45,010 bases of DNA from CAYRSS01 sp964426945 (GTDB lineage: Bacteria; Planctomycetota; Phycisphaerae; UBA1845): NCBI GenBank assembly GCA_964426945.1, contig CAYRSS010000032.1, positions 1 to 45,010 on the forward strand. Reading direction: 5' to 3'. This document shows positions 7,786 to 16,046 of this stretch, one piece after another (position 1 is the first letter of the stretch; every line of letters starts with the position of its first letter). A program made the translations under genes and the position numbers. The notes beneath the pieces are model-generated. The model was not told the origin of the DNA, did not search any database, and saw nothing but the letters and a program-made list of their open reading frames with translations.

Positions 7786-10167
7786 CTACTTCGCGAACGC
7801 CGCGGCCGCGAGCTTTCGAAGCACTTCGCCGGCGCGATGCGGCGGCGCGGCAGGCGGAGTCATCGCCTCGCCCGCGACCACCTCGTCGTAGAGCACCTTC
7901 CCCGCCGCCGAGTCGCCGCTGTGATGCTGCACCACCGCCGCGAGCAATGTGAGCTCGACGTCCGTCGTTCCAAACCGCCGGGCCTGTCGCCCCACGGCCA
8001 TCGCCGCCTCGCCGCGACCGTCAACCGCCAGGGCGAGCGCGAGCGCCAGCATCGCTTCGGAATTCTCCGGGGCAGTGCGCATCGCGCGCCCCGCGTGAGT
8101 CAGCGCGGCCTCGACGTCGCGGACCGACGGGTCATCCGCCTCGAGGTGAATGAGCGCGAGTTCCAGCGACAATTCGGATGAGTCGTCCCCGGCAGCGAGA
8201 CCCGCGCGCAACGCGGCGGCCGCCTCTCCCCAGCATTCCCGCAACCGGTGAGCCGCCCCGAGCCCGCGATACGCCTCGAACAGGTTCGGATCCGCGCCGA
8301 GCGACGCATCGAACGCCGCGACCGCCCCATCGAGGTCGCCCAGCAGGGCGCGCAGGTTGCCGAGCTGCAGCCACGCTCGGGCATAGCCCGGCCGCAACTC
8401 CGTCGCGCGGCGCAGCGACGCCGCCGCCTCCGCCTCCTGCCCTGTTCTTCCCAGCGCGATGCCAAGGTGGAAGTGGGCCTCCGCGATGGCAGGCGCATCC
8501 TCCACCACCTGCCGCAGGTCGGCGATGGCGGCCTCGTCATCCCGCACGGCGACTTCGGCCGCGCCGAGGTGGAGCCGCGCGGCGACATGGTCCGGCGCCG
8601 TGGTCAGGATCGACCGCATCAGCCGCGCGCCATCGGCAATCCGCCCCTCATGCAGCCGCGCCAATCCAAGTTGCAGCACGGGCTCGACCGGAATTCGGCC
8701 GCCCTCGCCCTGCCAATCGCGCAGGGTCGCATCCAGCGCGTCGGCCGCTCCCGGCTCGCCGTCGATGGCCCGCGCCACGCCGGCGTACACCTCCGCCTCA
8801 GCTCCGGCAGGCGCGCCGGCCACCGGGTACACCCGCGCGACGCCGCCAGGCGTGTCGGCGGGCGCAGTGCGGGGGGACCGCTGCGGCCGCTGGATGCGGT
8901 GATCGGTCCGGGCGGCGAGAGGAGCGTCCTCGGCGGCGCGCCGCGGCATGTGGCAGGTGATGCAGTTGTCGGCGGCGTCGCGCCCGCCCTGCCCGAGGGG
9001 CAGCCCACACCCATCCGGCTGATGACAGGTGAGGCATCGCCCGCGGTCCGGCTGCACAGCCGCACCGCGGCCAGCGCCCGCGTGCGGGTCGTGACAGTGC
9101 GTGCAGCCGAGGCTCCCGGCGCTGGCGATGTAGCACACGCTCTGTCGAAGCCGGTAGGCCGCGTGGTTGAGCTCGAACCGGTCCGCCGTGGTCTCGTCGT
9201 GGAAATCGACAGGCACAAGAAACTCACCCAGCAGCGCGCCGGGCGTGAAGGTTGCCTCGTCCTCGCCGAAGCGGCGCACCAGGCTCTTGCGGCGGCTCGT
9301 CGGCTCCAGATGGCAGGCGAGGCAGACCGCCTCCGCCGCGTCGTGCGCCAGGTTCGCCGGGTTGACGATGGCTACGCGCACGCGCTCCAGGTCTGGCTGC
9401 GGCGACATCGCGAGCCGAACGTGCTCCCCGCCGGCGCCGTGACAGCGTGCGCATCCGATTCCGTGCGGCACGTCCGCGGTAAGGTGTGAGTCGAGCATGA
9501 GCGCGTTTCCATCGGCCGCCGGTGGCGGCAGATCGTTGACACGGCTCATCTCGTCTCGCGTGAAGGCACCGTCGAAGTCCTCGTGGTCCGGCCGGTCGTA
9601 GCGCGGCGCCATCTCCCATCGCGCCGCGCCGACGTACCACGCCACGGGCATCTCAAACAGCTCGCCCGACGGACTCTGCCAGAGGAACCGCACGACGTCG
9701 GCGCCGGAGCCGATGGCGAAGTCGGCCTGCTGCGTCCTTGGGTACGCGCGCGTACCCGCCGCGTCCACGGCCCAGCGCGTCACGGCGATGCGGCCCCCTT
9801 CGACGACGACTTCGTAGTGGCGCTTCGACAACGCATGCGGCACCGATCCACCGAGGAGCGGGAGCTTAGAGAGGATCTCAGCCACCGACGCGAACGACCG
9901 CTTCTTCCGGCTTGCGGCGTATGTCCTGACCACCTCGGCGTGGCAGCCGGCGCACGAGGCATCGTCGAATGCCGGCGGGGCGATGACTACCGGCCCCGGC
10001 GCGACGGTGGGCTTATCACCGCCGACCGCCGCCGCGGCCGGCCTCTGCGGTGCGGCGGTCGGGGCGGAACCGGGCGGGTCGCGGTCCGGACCGGTGCAGG
10101 CGGCTGCGGCGAGCAGCGACGCCATCGCGAGCAAGCTTGTTCCACGCCAACGGCTATTGCGCCGCAT
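7786..10167 (-). CDS. hexaheme cytochrome c lipoprotein with C-terminal TPR repeats
   Basis: 793 residues from ATG 10167, preceded by GGCGGAGG at good spacing; the frame continues upstream but overlaps the previous gene in a non-coding way. The signal peptide ends SLLAAAAC, with C24 the likely lipidated cysteine. Six CxxCH heme-binding motifs are visible: CAGCH (72-76), then CARCH, CLACH, CTHCH, CLTCH and CITCH between about 235 and 405. From about 440 to the end the protein is alanine-rich TPR-like helices (for example AEAHFHLGIALGRTGQEAE). This fusion of multiheme c-type cytochrome and TPR is common in planctomycetes and acidobacteria. It should carry electrons on the outer face of a membrane while the TPR part holds a partner; the donor and acceptor are unknown. 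It overlaps the DUF3750-like gene by 14 bases, so the two are co-transcribed. Confidence 0.85.
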   Translation of the reverse strand: MRRNSRWRGTSLLAMASLLAAAACTGPDRDPPGSAPTAAPQRPAAAAVGGDKPTVAPGPVVIAPPAFDDASCAGCHAEVVRTYAASRKKRSFASVAEILSKLPLLGGSVPHALSKRHYEVVVEGGRIAVTRWAVDAAGTRAYPRTQQADFAIGSGADVVRFLWQSPSGELFEMPVAWYVGAARWEMAPRYDRPDHEDFDGAFTRDEMSRVNDLPPPAADGNALMLDSHLTADVPHGIGCARCHGAGGEHVRLAMSPQPDLERVRVAIVNPANLAHDAAEAVCLACHLEPTSRRKSLVRRFGEDEATFTPGALLGEFLVPVDFHDETTADRFELNHAAYRLRQSVCYIASAGSLGCTHCHDPHAGAGRGAAVQPDRGRCLTCHQPDGCGLPLGQGGRDAADNCITCHMPRRAAEDAPLAARTDHRIQRPQRSPRTAPADTPGGVARVYPVAGAPAGAEAEVYAGVARAIDGEPGAADALDATLRDWQGEGGRIPVEPVLQLGLARLHEGRIADGARLMRSILTTAPDHVAARLHLGAAEVAVRDDEAAIADLRQVVEDAPAIAEAHFHLGIALGRTGQEAEAAASLRRATELRPGYARAWLQLGNLRALLGDLDGAVAAFDASLGADPNLFEAYRGLGAAHRLRECWGEAAAALRAGLAAGDDSSELSLELALIHLEADDPSVRDVEAALTHAGRAMRTAPENSEAMLALALALAVDGRGEAAMAVGRQARRFGTTDVELTLLAAVVQHHSGDSAAGKVLYDEVVAGEAMTPPAAPPHRAGEVLRKLAAAAFAK

Positions 10168-10918
10168 CGACGTGCCTCCGCCTCGATGATTCGGGAAAGC
10201 CCACGCGGCCGATGAAGGCCAGCTTGATCGCCGGCGGCAGCAGATCGATGCCAATGAGGCAGGAGCTGAGCAACTGCAGCTCGACCCCCTCCTCCAGCCC
10301 CACCTGCGCCCCAATCGCTGGAGTCGTGAGCTGGAGACCCGCCTTCGTGGTGGTCCGGCCGACGCGGATCCAGCCCGCGTAGTCCTTACCCACCGCGGTC
10401 GATGGCAGGTCTGCTGACAGGTCGGGACAATCACGGATGAGCGTGGCGACAAACGTGTTGCTGTTGGGGCCGGGGCAAGCCCAGTAGCGTTCACGGTACC
10501 GATACCGAGGCGCATTCTCGCGAATCCAGGCCACGGCACGGGCCGCCCGCGGGCCGCGAATCTCGGTCAGGAGCCGATCGCGCCGGCCGATCGTAGGCCG
10601 CGCGGGATCCGGCGCCGCGTGGTGGACATGACCCAGTGCAGACTGGAAGGCGTTGGGGAATTGAAAGACCTCCCACGTCTCACCGGGGCCGGTGGGGTCT
10701 TTCTCGCCGCGACACTCCAGAATCAGGTGTGTCGCGACATACCGCAGCGGGCCGCTGAGCCGGACCTCCCAGATCCGGACGACGGCGCCCGAGTCGTTGG
10801 GACGCTGAGCGAAGTACTCGGGGCCGCTCGGCCCCGTGCAGCCGGGGATCGCGGCGGCGAGCAGCGCCAGCCGACCGAGCCACACGCCGGCCTGCCGCCG
10901 TCCGAGCTTCGCGGTCAT
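10154..10918 (-). CDS. DUF3750-like lipoprotein
   Basis: 254 residues from ATG 10918 (MTAKLGRRQA), preceded by GGGGAAG. The signal peptide ends AAIPGC, a slightly unusual but plausible lipobox with C27. The body carries the landmarks I associate with DUF3750 proteins: an early VRIWEVRLSG strand, a central YWACPGPNSNTFVA motif (about 145-158) and STAVGKDYAGW shortly after. The family has no known reaction; the Cys/Asn/Thr motif suggests a papain-like hydrolase fold, but that is a guess. It is expected at the outer membrane or in the periplasm. Its stop overlaps the start of the cytochrome gene, and pepD lies 43 bases upstream on the same strand. Confidence 0.65.
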   Translation of the reverse strand: MTAKLGRRQAGVWLGRLALLAAAIPGCTGPSGPEYFAQRPNDSGAVVRIWEVRLSGPLRYVATHLILECRGEKDPTGPGETWEVFQFPNAFQSALGHVHHAAPDPARPTIGRRDRLLTEIRGPRAARAVAWIRENAPRYRYRERYWACPGPNSNTFVATLIRDCPDLSADLPSTAVGKDYAGWIRVGRTTTKAGLQLTTPAIGAQVGLEEGVELQLLSSCLIGIDLLPPAIKLAFIGRVGFPESSRRRHVDAAQ

Positions 10919-10961
10919 CACACGCTTCCCCGCACAACGGTCATCCGGGCGCGCGTTCAGG

Positions 10962-12470
10962 CTACGACCTGGCGATCGCGGCAAGAATCGCCACCAGGAA
11001 CTTCCACGACTTGGCCACCGACGCGATGTACACGCGCTCGTCAGGCGTATGAGCGCCCTCGATGCGCGGCCCCATCGAGACCGCGTCCACGCCGCCGAGA
11101 CGGTCCGAGATGATGCCGCACTCGAGCCCCGCGTGCACAGCCTCGACCTTGGGCTCGGCGCCGAAAAGGCGATGATACTCCCCCTTGCAAACGGCCAGCA
11201 GGGGCGACTCGACGTTCGGCGCCCAGCCGGGGTAGTCGTTGCCATTCCAGATGTTCGCCTGCGCCGCGCGGGCGAGGGTGCGGATCCCTTCGAGGAGTTT
11301 CGTCATCTCGGCGGCGGAGGAACTGCGGCTCAGCGTGCAGAGTTCGACGGTGAGGGTTCGGCCGTCGGCGGAGGCTGTGTGCTTGATCGTCGCGACGTTG
11401 TTGGAGGTCTCAACGAGGTTCGGGATCTTCGGGTGCATGCCCACCACACCGTGGGGCAGCTTGGTGATCAGTCGAATGAGCTTCGCGGAGTCGTCGGCGA
11501 GCAGGGCACGCTGCGCCTCCCCGGCCGAACGACGTTCGACCACAATCTGCAGTCTGGGCTCGGTGAGTTCCTCTCCGGCCTGCCGGCGGACTTTCTCAGC
11601 GGCAGCCTTCAGCAGGGCTTCCGCACCCGCGGACGCGGTGAGCACGGCCGACGCTTCGCGCGGGATGGCGTTGCGCTTTGCGCCGCCCTGAATCGACGCG
11701 AGCCGAAGCCCATCCACCGCGGCGCCGCTCAGCACCGCGGCGAGCAGCTTGTTGGCGTTGCCGCGTTTCTCATGGATGTCCATCCCGGAGTGGCCGCCGC
11801 GCAGGCCGGAGACGGCCACGCGGAGCACCTCAGTGGCCGCGTCGGTCGAACTCAGCGGGAAATCCCAGGTCATCACCGTGTCGGTGCCGCCCGCGCAGCC
11901 GATCGTCAGCGAGTCATCGCCCTCCGTGTCGAGGTTCAGCATCTGTCGGCCGCGGAAGTGGTCGGGGCGGAGCGACTTCGCGCCGCTCATGCCGTCCTCT
12001 TCGTCAAGCGTCAGGACTACTTCCAGCGGGCCGTGCACCACGTCCGGGCTGGTGGCCGCGGCCAGCGCCATCGCGACGCCGATGCCGTTGTCAGCGCCGA
12101 GCGTCGTACGATCCGCGCGGAGAATCGCGCTGCCGTCATCCGGATCTTTGTCGAGCACGAGGCGGATCGGTTCGTTGTCGAAGTCGTGCTCGGTGCCCGC
12201 GTTCTTTTCGCAGACCATGTCGAGATGACCCTGCAGCACCGTGATGGGCGCCTTCTCGCGGCCGGGCGTGGCGGGGACCTCGACGACGAGGTTGCCCGTC
12301 CCCACTTCCCGAACCGCGAGCCCCCGCTTCGTCGCCCACTCGCGCATGACGTCGCGGACGCGCTGCTCCTTCTTCGACGGACGGGGCGTGTCGGCAAGCA
12401 GGGCGAAGATGCCCCACAGTGCCGCGGGGTGCAGATCCTGAACCGTTTTCGCGTTCGCAGATGTTGTCAT
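10962..12470 (-). CDS. pepD: aminoacyl-histidine dipeptidase (M20 family)
   Basis: 502 residues from ATG 12470, preceded by CCAGGATC; length is right for PepD. It is a cytosolic zinc peptidase that cleaves Xaa-His and related dipeptides. Metal and catalytic residues are visible in order: GHLDM (H82, D84), LGADNGIGV (D127, bridging), TLDEEDG (D156-E158, catalytic glutamate), NLDTEG (D181) and a late HAGLECGI (His near 448). The dimerisation (lid) domain lies between the two halves of the catalytic domain, as in the family. It is followed closely by the DUF3750-like and cytochrome genes, so a shared transcript is likely although the functions do not obviously connect. Confidence 0.92.
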   Translation of the reverse strand: MTTSANAKTVQDLHPAALWGIFALLADTPRPSKKEQRVRDVMREWATKRGLAVREVGTGNLVVEVPATPGREKAPITVLQGHLDMVCEKNAGTEHDFDNEPIRLVLDKDPDDGSAILRADRTTLGADNGIGVAMALAAATSPDVVHGPLEVVLTLDEEDGMSGAKSLRPDHFRGRQMLNLDTEGDDSLTIGCAGGTDTVMTWDFPLSSTDAATEVLRVAVSGLRGGHSGMDIHEKRGNANKLLAAVLSGAAVDGLRLASIQGGAKRNAIPREASAVLTASAGAEALLKAAAEKVRRQAGEELTEPRLQIVVERRSAGEAQRALLADDSAKLIRLITKLPHGVVGMHPKIPNLVETSNNVATIKHTASADGRTLTVELCTLSRSSSAAEMTKLLEGIRTLARAAQANIWNGNDYPGWAPNVESPLLAVCKGEYHRLFGAEPKVEAVHAGLECGIISDRLGGVDAVSMGPRIEGAHTPDERVYIASVAKSWKFLVAILAAIARS

Positions 12471-12517
12471 GATGATCCTGGTGCACCGGCGGAAAACAGG
12501 CCGCCTGAAAAGCAGAA

Positions 12518-12541
12518 CGCGGCGCCATCGTAGACGCCGCG
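12518..12541. terminator. hairpin upstream of pepD
   Basis: CGCGGCG and CGCCGCG form a 7-bp stem with a 10-base loop between the small membrane protein gene and pepD. It may end transcription of the former or lie in the pepD leader. No T-tract. Confidence 0.3.
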
Positions 12542-12593
12542 CTGCATCATGAAGCAATCGTCCGCGGAGCGAAAGCCCCGCGTCGGCCTCGGC

Positions 12594-12821
12594 TCAGAGC
12601 CCCGGCACGCCCGGGCCAGTTACGCCGTACTTCTCTTCGAGGCGGGGGGCGTCCTCGGCCTTCTTACCGCCCTTGCCCGCAGGGGCGGCGGCGTCGGCCG
12701 GCGCGCCCTGATCGACGGTGGCGTCGATCGGAGCATCCTCGGGCTTGGGAAGGTACACGAACGCCGCGGCGACGGCCGCAACGATCACACCGAGTATCAG
12801 CAGGGCCTTGATGGGTTTCAT
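12594..12821 (-). CDS. small single-pass membrane protein, unknown
   Basis: 75 residues from ATG 12821, with ACCGGAG about 10 bases upstream. One hydrophobic helix (about 5-24, ALLILGVIVAAVAAAFVYL) follows a short basic start (MKPIKA). Then comes a low-complexity Pro/Ala/Asp/Lys tail ending in a short charged helix (AEDAPRLEEKYGV). It is probably an inner-membrane anchor with the tail in the periplasm, or a signal-anchor peptide. A consensus-like promoter at 12870-12898 serves it alone. I do not recognise the family. Confidence 0.6.
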   Translation of the reverse strand: MKPIKALLILGVIVAAVAAAFVYLPKPEDAPIDATVDQGAPADAAAPAGKGGKKAEDAPRLEEKYGVTGPGVPGL

Positions 12822-12869
12822 CGTCAGTCGCTCCGGTGGATAAGGGTATTGAATGAATCCAAACTGTGG

Positions 12870-12898
12870 ATTGTATCCATTCCCCCGCCCGCGGTCGA
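12870..12898 (-). promoter_or_regulatory. candidate promoter of the small membrane protein gene
   Basis: On the minus strand TCGACC and TACAAT are separated by exactly 17 bases, and the -10 matches at five of six positions. The -35 lies inside the hairpin that ends the upstream heptose operon, so terminator and promoter overlap. The leader would be about 42 bases. Confidence 0.45.
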
Positions 12899-12908
12899 GC
12901 GCGGGCGG
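12885..12908 (-). terminator. terminator hairpin of the heptose operon
   Basis: CCGCCCGCG (12885-12893) and CGCGGGCGG (12900-12908) form a perfect 9-bp, all G/C stem with a 6-base loop, touching the stop codon of the epimerase at 12909. There is no U-tract, so its efficiency as an intrinsic terminator is uncertain. Confidence 0.55.
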
Positions 12909-13835
12909 CTACGTCGCGCCGACGGAGCGCGACCACGCCACCGCCTTCACCAGCCCCGCCGAGAGCGGAGTCTGCGGCTTGTAACCCAGCAGGTCGCGGG
13001 CCTTGCTGATGTCGGCGACGTAGCGGGTCACTTCCCCGGCCCGGGTGGCTTCGTAGGTGACCTTGGGCGTCCGGCCGTAGGCGAGGCCGAGGATGTTCAC
13101 CACGTCCATCAGCGTGCCGCCCTGCCCGCAGGCGAGGTTGATCGTCTGGCCGACGACCCGCCGCTGGGCGATGGCGTCTATCGCCGCGACCACGCCGGCC
13201 GCGCAGTCGTCCACGTAGGTGAAGTCGAGCACCTTCTCACGGCCGAACACCACGATCGGTTCGTCGCGGGAGATCTTGCGCATGAACAGCGGAATCACAC
13301 GCTCCATGCGCTCCAGGTCGTTGTCGTACCGGCCGTAGACATTGCTGAACCGGAAGACGAGAAACGGCAGGTCATAGCACCGCGCATAGGAGTAGATCAG
13401 TGCTTCACCCGCGATCTTGCTCGCGCTGTAGGGGCTCTCGGCCACGACGAAGTCCGCGGCAGCCTCGTCGGTGATGTGCCGGTGGATGTCGCCGTATACC
13501 TCGCGCGAGCTGCCGAAGATCATCGGCAGGTTGTAGCGACGGCAGTACTCCAGCACGTTGAAGCACATGGCGATGTTCTCCATCGCCCGAGCCGGGTGCT
13601 CGACGAGTTCGAAGACTTTCGCATGCGCGGCGAGATGAAGCACGACGTCGAAGCCCGTGCCGTCCGGCAGGTCCTCCGGACGGGTGCGCGTGAGGTCGAG
13701 TTGCAGCGTGTGGATGCGCGGCGTCCAGGTGTTTGGCCGGATGTCGACGCCCGTGACGGCATCGCCCCGATCGAGCAGGCTGAGCCCCACGTTGGTGCCG
13801 ATCTGTCCGCTGGAGCCGGTGATGAGGATATTCAT
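12909..13835 (-). CDS. NAD-dependent sugar-nucleotide epimerase/dehydratase (extended SDR)
   Basis: 308 residues with a Rossmann N-terminus: GSSGQIG (7-13) is the NAD(P)-binding glycine motif, D31 begins the strand that holds the NAD ribose, and the catalytic set is S109/S110 with Y136 and K140 (YSASK). The substrate-binding half includes RFSNVYGRYDNDLERM. Size and motifs fit epimerases acting on UDP-, GDP- or ADP-sugars. Because it follows hldE and gmhA, the attractive reading is the last step of ADP-heptose synthesis (the HldD step). However, the sequence does not look specifically like classical HldD, and it could be a generic sugar epimerase used by the same glycan. It is the last gene of the cassette, 32 bases after gmhA, and ends in a strong hairpin. 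Confidence 0.85.
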   Translation of the reverse strand: MNILITGSSGQIGTNVGLSLLDRGDAVTGVDIRPNTWTPRIHTLQLDLTRTRPEDLPDGTGFDVVLHLAAHAKVFELVEHPARAMENIAMCFNVLEYCRRYNLPMIFGSSREVYGDIHRHITDEAAADFVVAESPYSASKIAGEALIYSYARCYDLPFLVFRFSNVYGRYDNDLERMERVIPLFMRKISRDEPIVVFGREKVLDFTYVDDCAAGVVAAIDAIAQRRVVGQTINLACGQGGTLMDVVNILGLAYGRTPKVTYEATRAGEVTRYVADISKARDLLGYKPQTPLSAGLVKAVAWSRSVGAT

Positions 13836-13867
13836 GCGGGAATACTCAGGGGCGGCGCGGCCGCCCT

Positions 13868-14428
13868 TCAGGCGAAGGCTGCTTCGACGCGGTCACAGAC
13901 CAGGTGATAACCCAGCAGGTGTACTTCCTGAACGCGGTCGGACACGTCGTGTTCGACGATGAAGCACAGATCGCTGCGCTCGGCCATCGCCGAACCGCGT
14001 CGGCCGGTGAAACCAATCACCAGCGCGCCGATGCGACGGGCCGCGTCCAGGGCGGCGATCACATTCGGCGAAGAACCGGAGACGCTCAGCGCCCAGACGA
14101 TGTCGCCGGGGCGGACCATCGCCTCGACCTGGCGGACGAACACCTGCTCCGCCCCGTAGTCGTTGGCAATCGCGGTCAGGATCGACGTGTCCGTCGTCAG
14201 CGCATGGGCGGGAAGCGGCCGGCGGTTCCGCTTGAACCGCCCGACCATCTCGGCCGCAATGTGCTGGGCGTCGGCGGCGCTGCCACCGTTGCCGAGGACA
14301 TAGAGCCGCCCACCTTCGCGGAACGCCGCGATGATCCGGTCGGCCACGCGCTCCAGCAGCGGCACCTGCTCAATGGCGAGAGCGACGACGCGCTGGTGCT
14401 CCTCGAACTGTGCTCGGAAGGAACTCAA
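13868..14428 (-). CDS. gmhA: sedoheptulose-7-phosphate isomerase
   Basis: 186 residues, one SIS domain, the usual GmhA length. It converts sedoheptulose 7-phosphate to D-glycero-D-manno-heptose 7-phosphate, the first step of heptose synthesis for LPS core or S-layer glycans. The substrate loop GNGGSAADAQH is at 46-56. Residues H56, E60, Q167 and H175 sit in the same spacing as the zinc and catalytic residues of the E. coli enzyme (H61, E65, Q172, H180). A second phosphate-binding loop, SVSGSSPNV, lies at about 115-123. It is the middle gene of the cassette, 43 bases after hldE and 32 before the epimerase, so co-transcription is nearly certain. Confidence 0.92.
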   Translation of the reverse strand: MSSFRAQFEEHQRVVALAIEQVPLLERVADRIIAAFREGGRLYVLGNGGSAADAQHIAAEMVGRFKRNRRPLPAHALTTDTSILTAIANDYGAEQVFVRQVEAMVRPGDIVWALSVSGSSPNVIAALDAARRIGALVIGFTGRRGSAMAERSDLCFIVEHDVSDRVQEVHLLGYHLVCDRVEAAFA

Positions 14429-14471
14429 GCCACTCCCCGTTTCACCGCGGCGTGCCGCTGCACGCCGACGA

Positions 14472-15950
14472 TCAGGATTCCCGGATTCTCGTGATGAGGT
14501 TGGTCGTGCTCAGACCCTCGACAAGCGGGACAAGCACGACCCGTCCCCCCATGGACTCAACGAACTCCCGGCCGACCACCCCCTTGTTGGCCCAGTCCTC
14601 GCCCTTCACCAGGACGTCAGGCCGGACGCGGCGGATGAGCTTCTCGGGATCGCTCTCCTCGAAGCCGACGACGTAGTCGACGCACTCGAGCCCGGCGAGC
14701 ACCGCCGCCCGGTCTGCGAACACGTTGATCGGCCGGTCGCGCCCCTTTTCGAGCGTGCGCACCGAGGCGTCCGAGTTCAGTCCGACGACCAACAGCGAGG
14801 CGGTTTGTCGGGCCTTCTGCAGGTAGTCGACGTGGCCCGCGTGGAGAATATCGAAGCACCCGTTGGTGAAGGCGACGGTTTCGCCGCGGTCACGGCGGAT
14901 GGTCAACTCGCTGACGAGGTCGTCTACCGTACGGAGCTTCCCGCCGCCGCGGCGCTCGGCGATCCGCAGGTCGGCGAGGACTTCCTCCGCCGTGATGGGC
15001 ACGCAGCCGAACCGCTCGACTTCGAGCCCGCCGGCGATGTTCGCGAGGCGCGTCGCGTCGGCCAGGTCCGCCCCGGCCGCCGTGGCCGCGGCGAGCATGG
15101 CGAGCACGGCGTCCCCCGCGCCGGTGTTGTCGTAGACGCTGCGCGGCATCGTCGGGATGTGCTCGGGCTCTGCGCCGCGCCGCACGACCATCGCCCCATC
15201 TCGATCGACGGTAACGACCATCGAGTCGACATGGAGCGGGGCGAGCATCTTCGTCGCCGCCGCCCCGATCTCCTCGAGTGACCCGAAGCGCGCGCCCGCT
15301 GCAATGGACAGTTCTTCCCGGTTGGGCGTGAGCACGCTCGCCCCGCGATAGCGGCCGTAGTCGCGCACGCGGGCCGGATCGACAAGTACCGGCTTGCTCC
15401 GCCGCCGAGCTTCGGCGATCACAGCCTGGGCGAGACGGTCTGTCACCACGCCCTTGTCGTAGTCCTCGATGCAGACGACGTCGACCTCACCAACGAGCCC
15501 GACGGCGGCTGCGGCGATTGCGCCGGCGTCAGATTCGGCCAGGGCGCCGATGTCCTCCTCGTCGAGTCGCAACAATTGCTGGCGATGGCGGTGCTGGGCG
15601 AGACCAACGAGCCGTGTCTTGGTCGTCGTGCGCCGCGTAGTTGAGCGAATGATGCCCTCGGCCTCGACGCCCTGCGCCCCAAGCATGTCGAGCAGCGTTG
15701 CGCCGTGACGATCGTGCCCCACCACGCCGCATGTCACGACATGGCAGCCCAGCGCCCGCAGGCAGGCGGCGACGTTGGCACAGCCGCCCACCGCCTCGCG
15801 CGAATCGACCACCCGGAGCACCGGCACCGGGGCCTCCGGGCTGATCCGCTCGGCGTCGCCGTAGAGATATCTGTCCAGAATCAGGTCGCCGACGAGCAGG
15901 ACGCGCCGGCCGGGGAAGCGTCGCACGATGCTGGCAAGGTCGTGGGGCAC
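14472..15950 (-). CDS. hldE: bifunctional heptose-7-phosphate kinase / heptose-1-phosphate adenylyltransferase
   Basis: 492 residues, a full-length fusion. Residues 1 to about 325 form the ribokinase-like kinase, with DLILDRYLYG near the start, AVGGCANVA, and the catalytic anion-hole motif NTGAGDA at about 270. Residues from about 345 form the nucleotidyltransferase, with TNGCFDILHAGHVDYL (HxGH ATP-binding motif), NSDASVR and KGEDWANKGVVG. Together they phosphorylate and adenylylate heptose, on either side of a phosphatase step (GmhB) for which no gene is visible here. The start is GTG at 15950 with little Shine-Dalgarno; no better start was seen. It is the first gene of the cassette and has its own promoter at 16018-16045. 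Confidence 0.93.
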   Translation of the reverse strand: MPHDLASIVRRFPGRRVLLVGDLILDRYLYGDAERISPEAPVPVLRVVDSREAVGGCANVAACLRALGCHVVTCGVVGHDRHGATLLDMLGAQGVEAEGIIRSTTRRTTTKTRLVGLAQHRHRQQLLRLDEEDIGALAESDAGAIAAAAVGLVGEVDVVCIEDYDKGVVTDRLAQAVIAEARRRSKPVLVDPARVRDYGRYRGASVLTPNREELSIAAGARFGSLEEIGAAATKMLAPLHVDSMVVTVDRDGAMVVRRGAEPEHIPTMPRSVYDNTGAGDAVLAMLAAATAAGADLADATRLANIAGGLEVERFGCVPITAEEVLADLRIAERRGGGKLRTVDDLVSELTIRRDRGETVAFTNGCFDILHAGHVDYLQKARQTASLLVVGLNSDASVRTLEKGRDRPINVFADRAAVLAGLECVDYVVGFEESDPEKLIRRVRPDVLVKGEDWANKGVVGREFVESMGGRVVLVPLVEGLSTTNLITRIRES

Positions 15951-16017
15951 GGGCAGTTCGCAGAGGACGGCGCCGCAAACCCGACCGGGCGGTCTGCCGA
16001 TCGCGGCGATGCGGCTT

Positions 16018-16045
16018 ATCGTATGGGGCCGCGCGGGCCCGTCAA
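16018..16045 (-). promoter_or_regulatory. promoter of the heptose operon
   Basis: On the minus strand TTGACG and TACGAT are separated by 16 bases. The -35 matches at five of six positions. It sits just after the esterase gene (stop at 16047) and gives a leader of about 60 bases to hldE, so the heptose genes can be transcribed separately from the esterase. Confidence 0.55.
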
Positions 16046-16046
16046 A

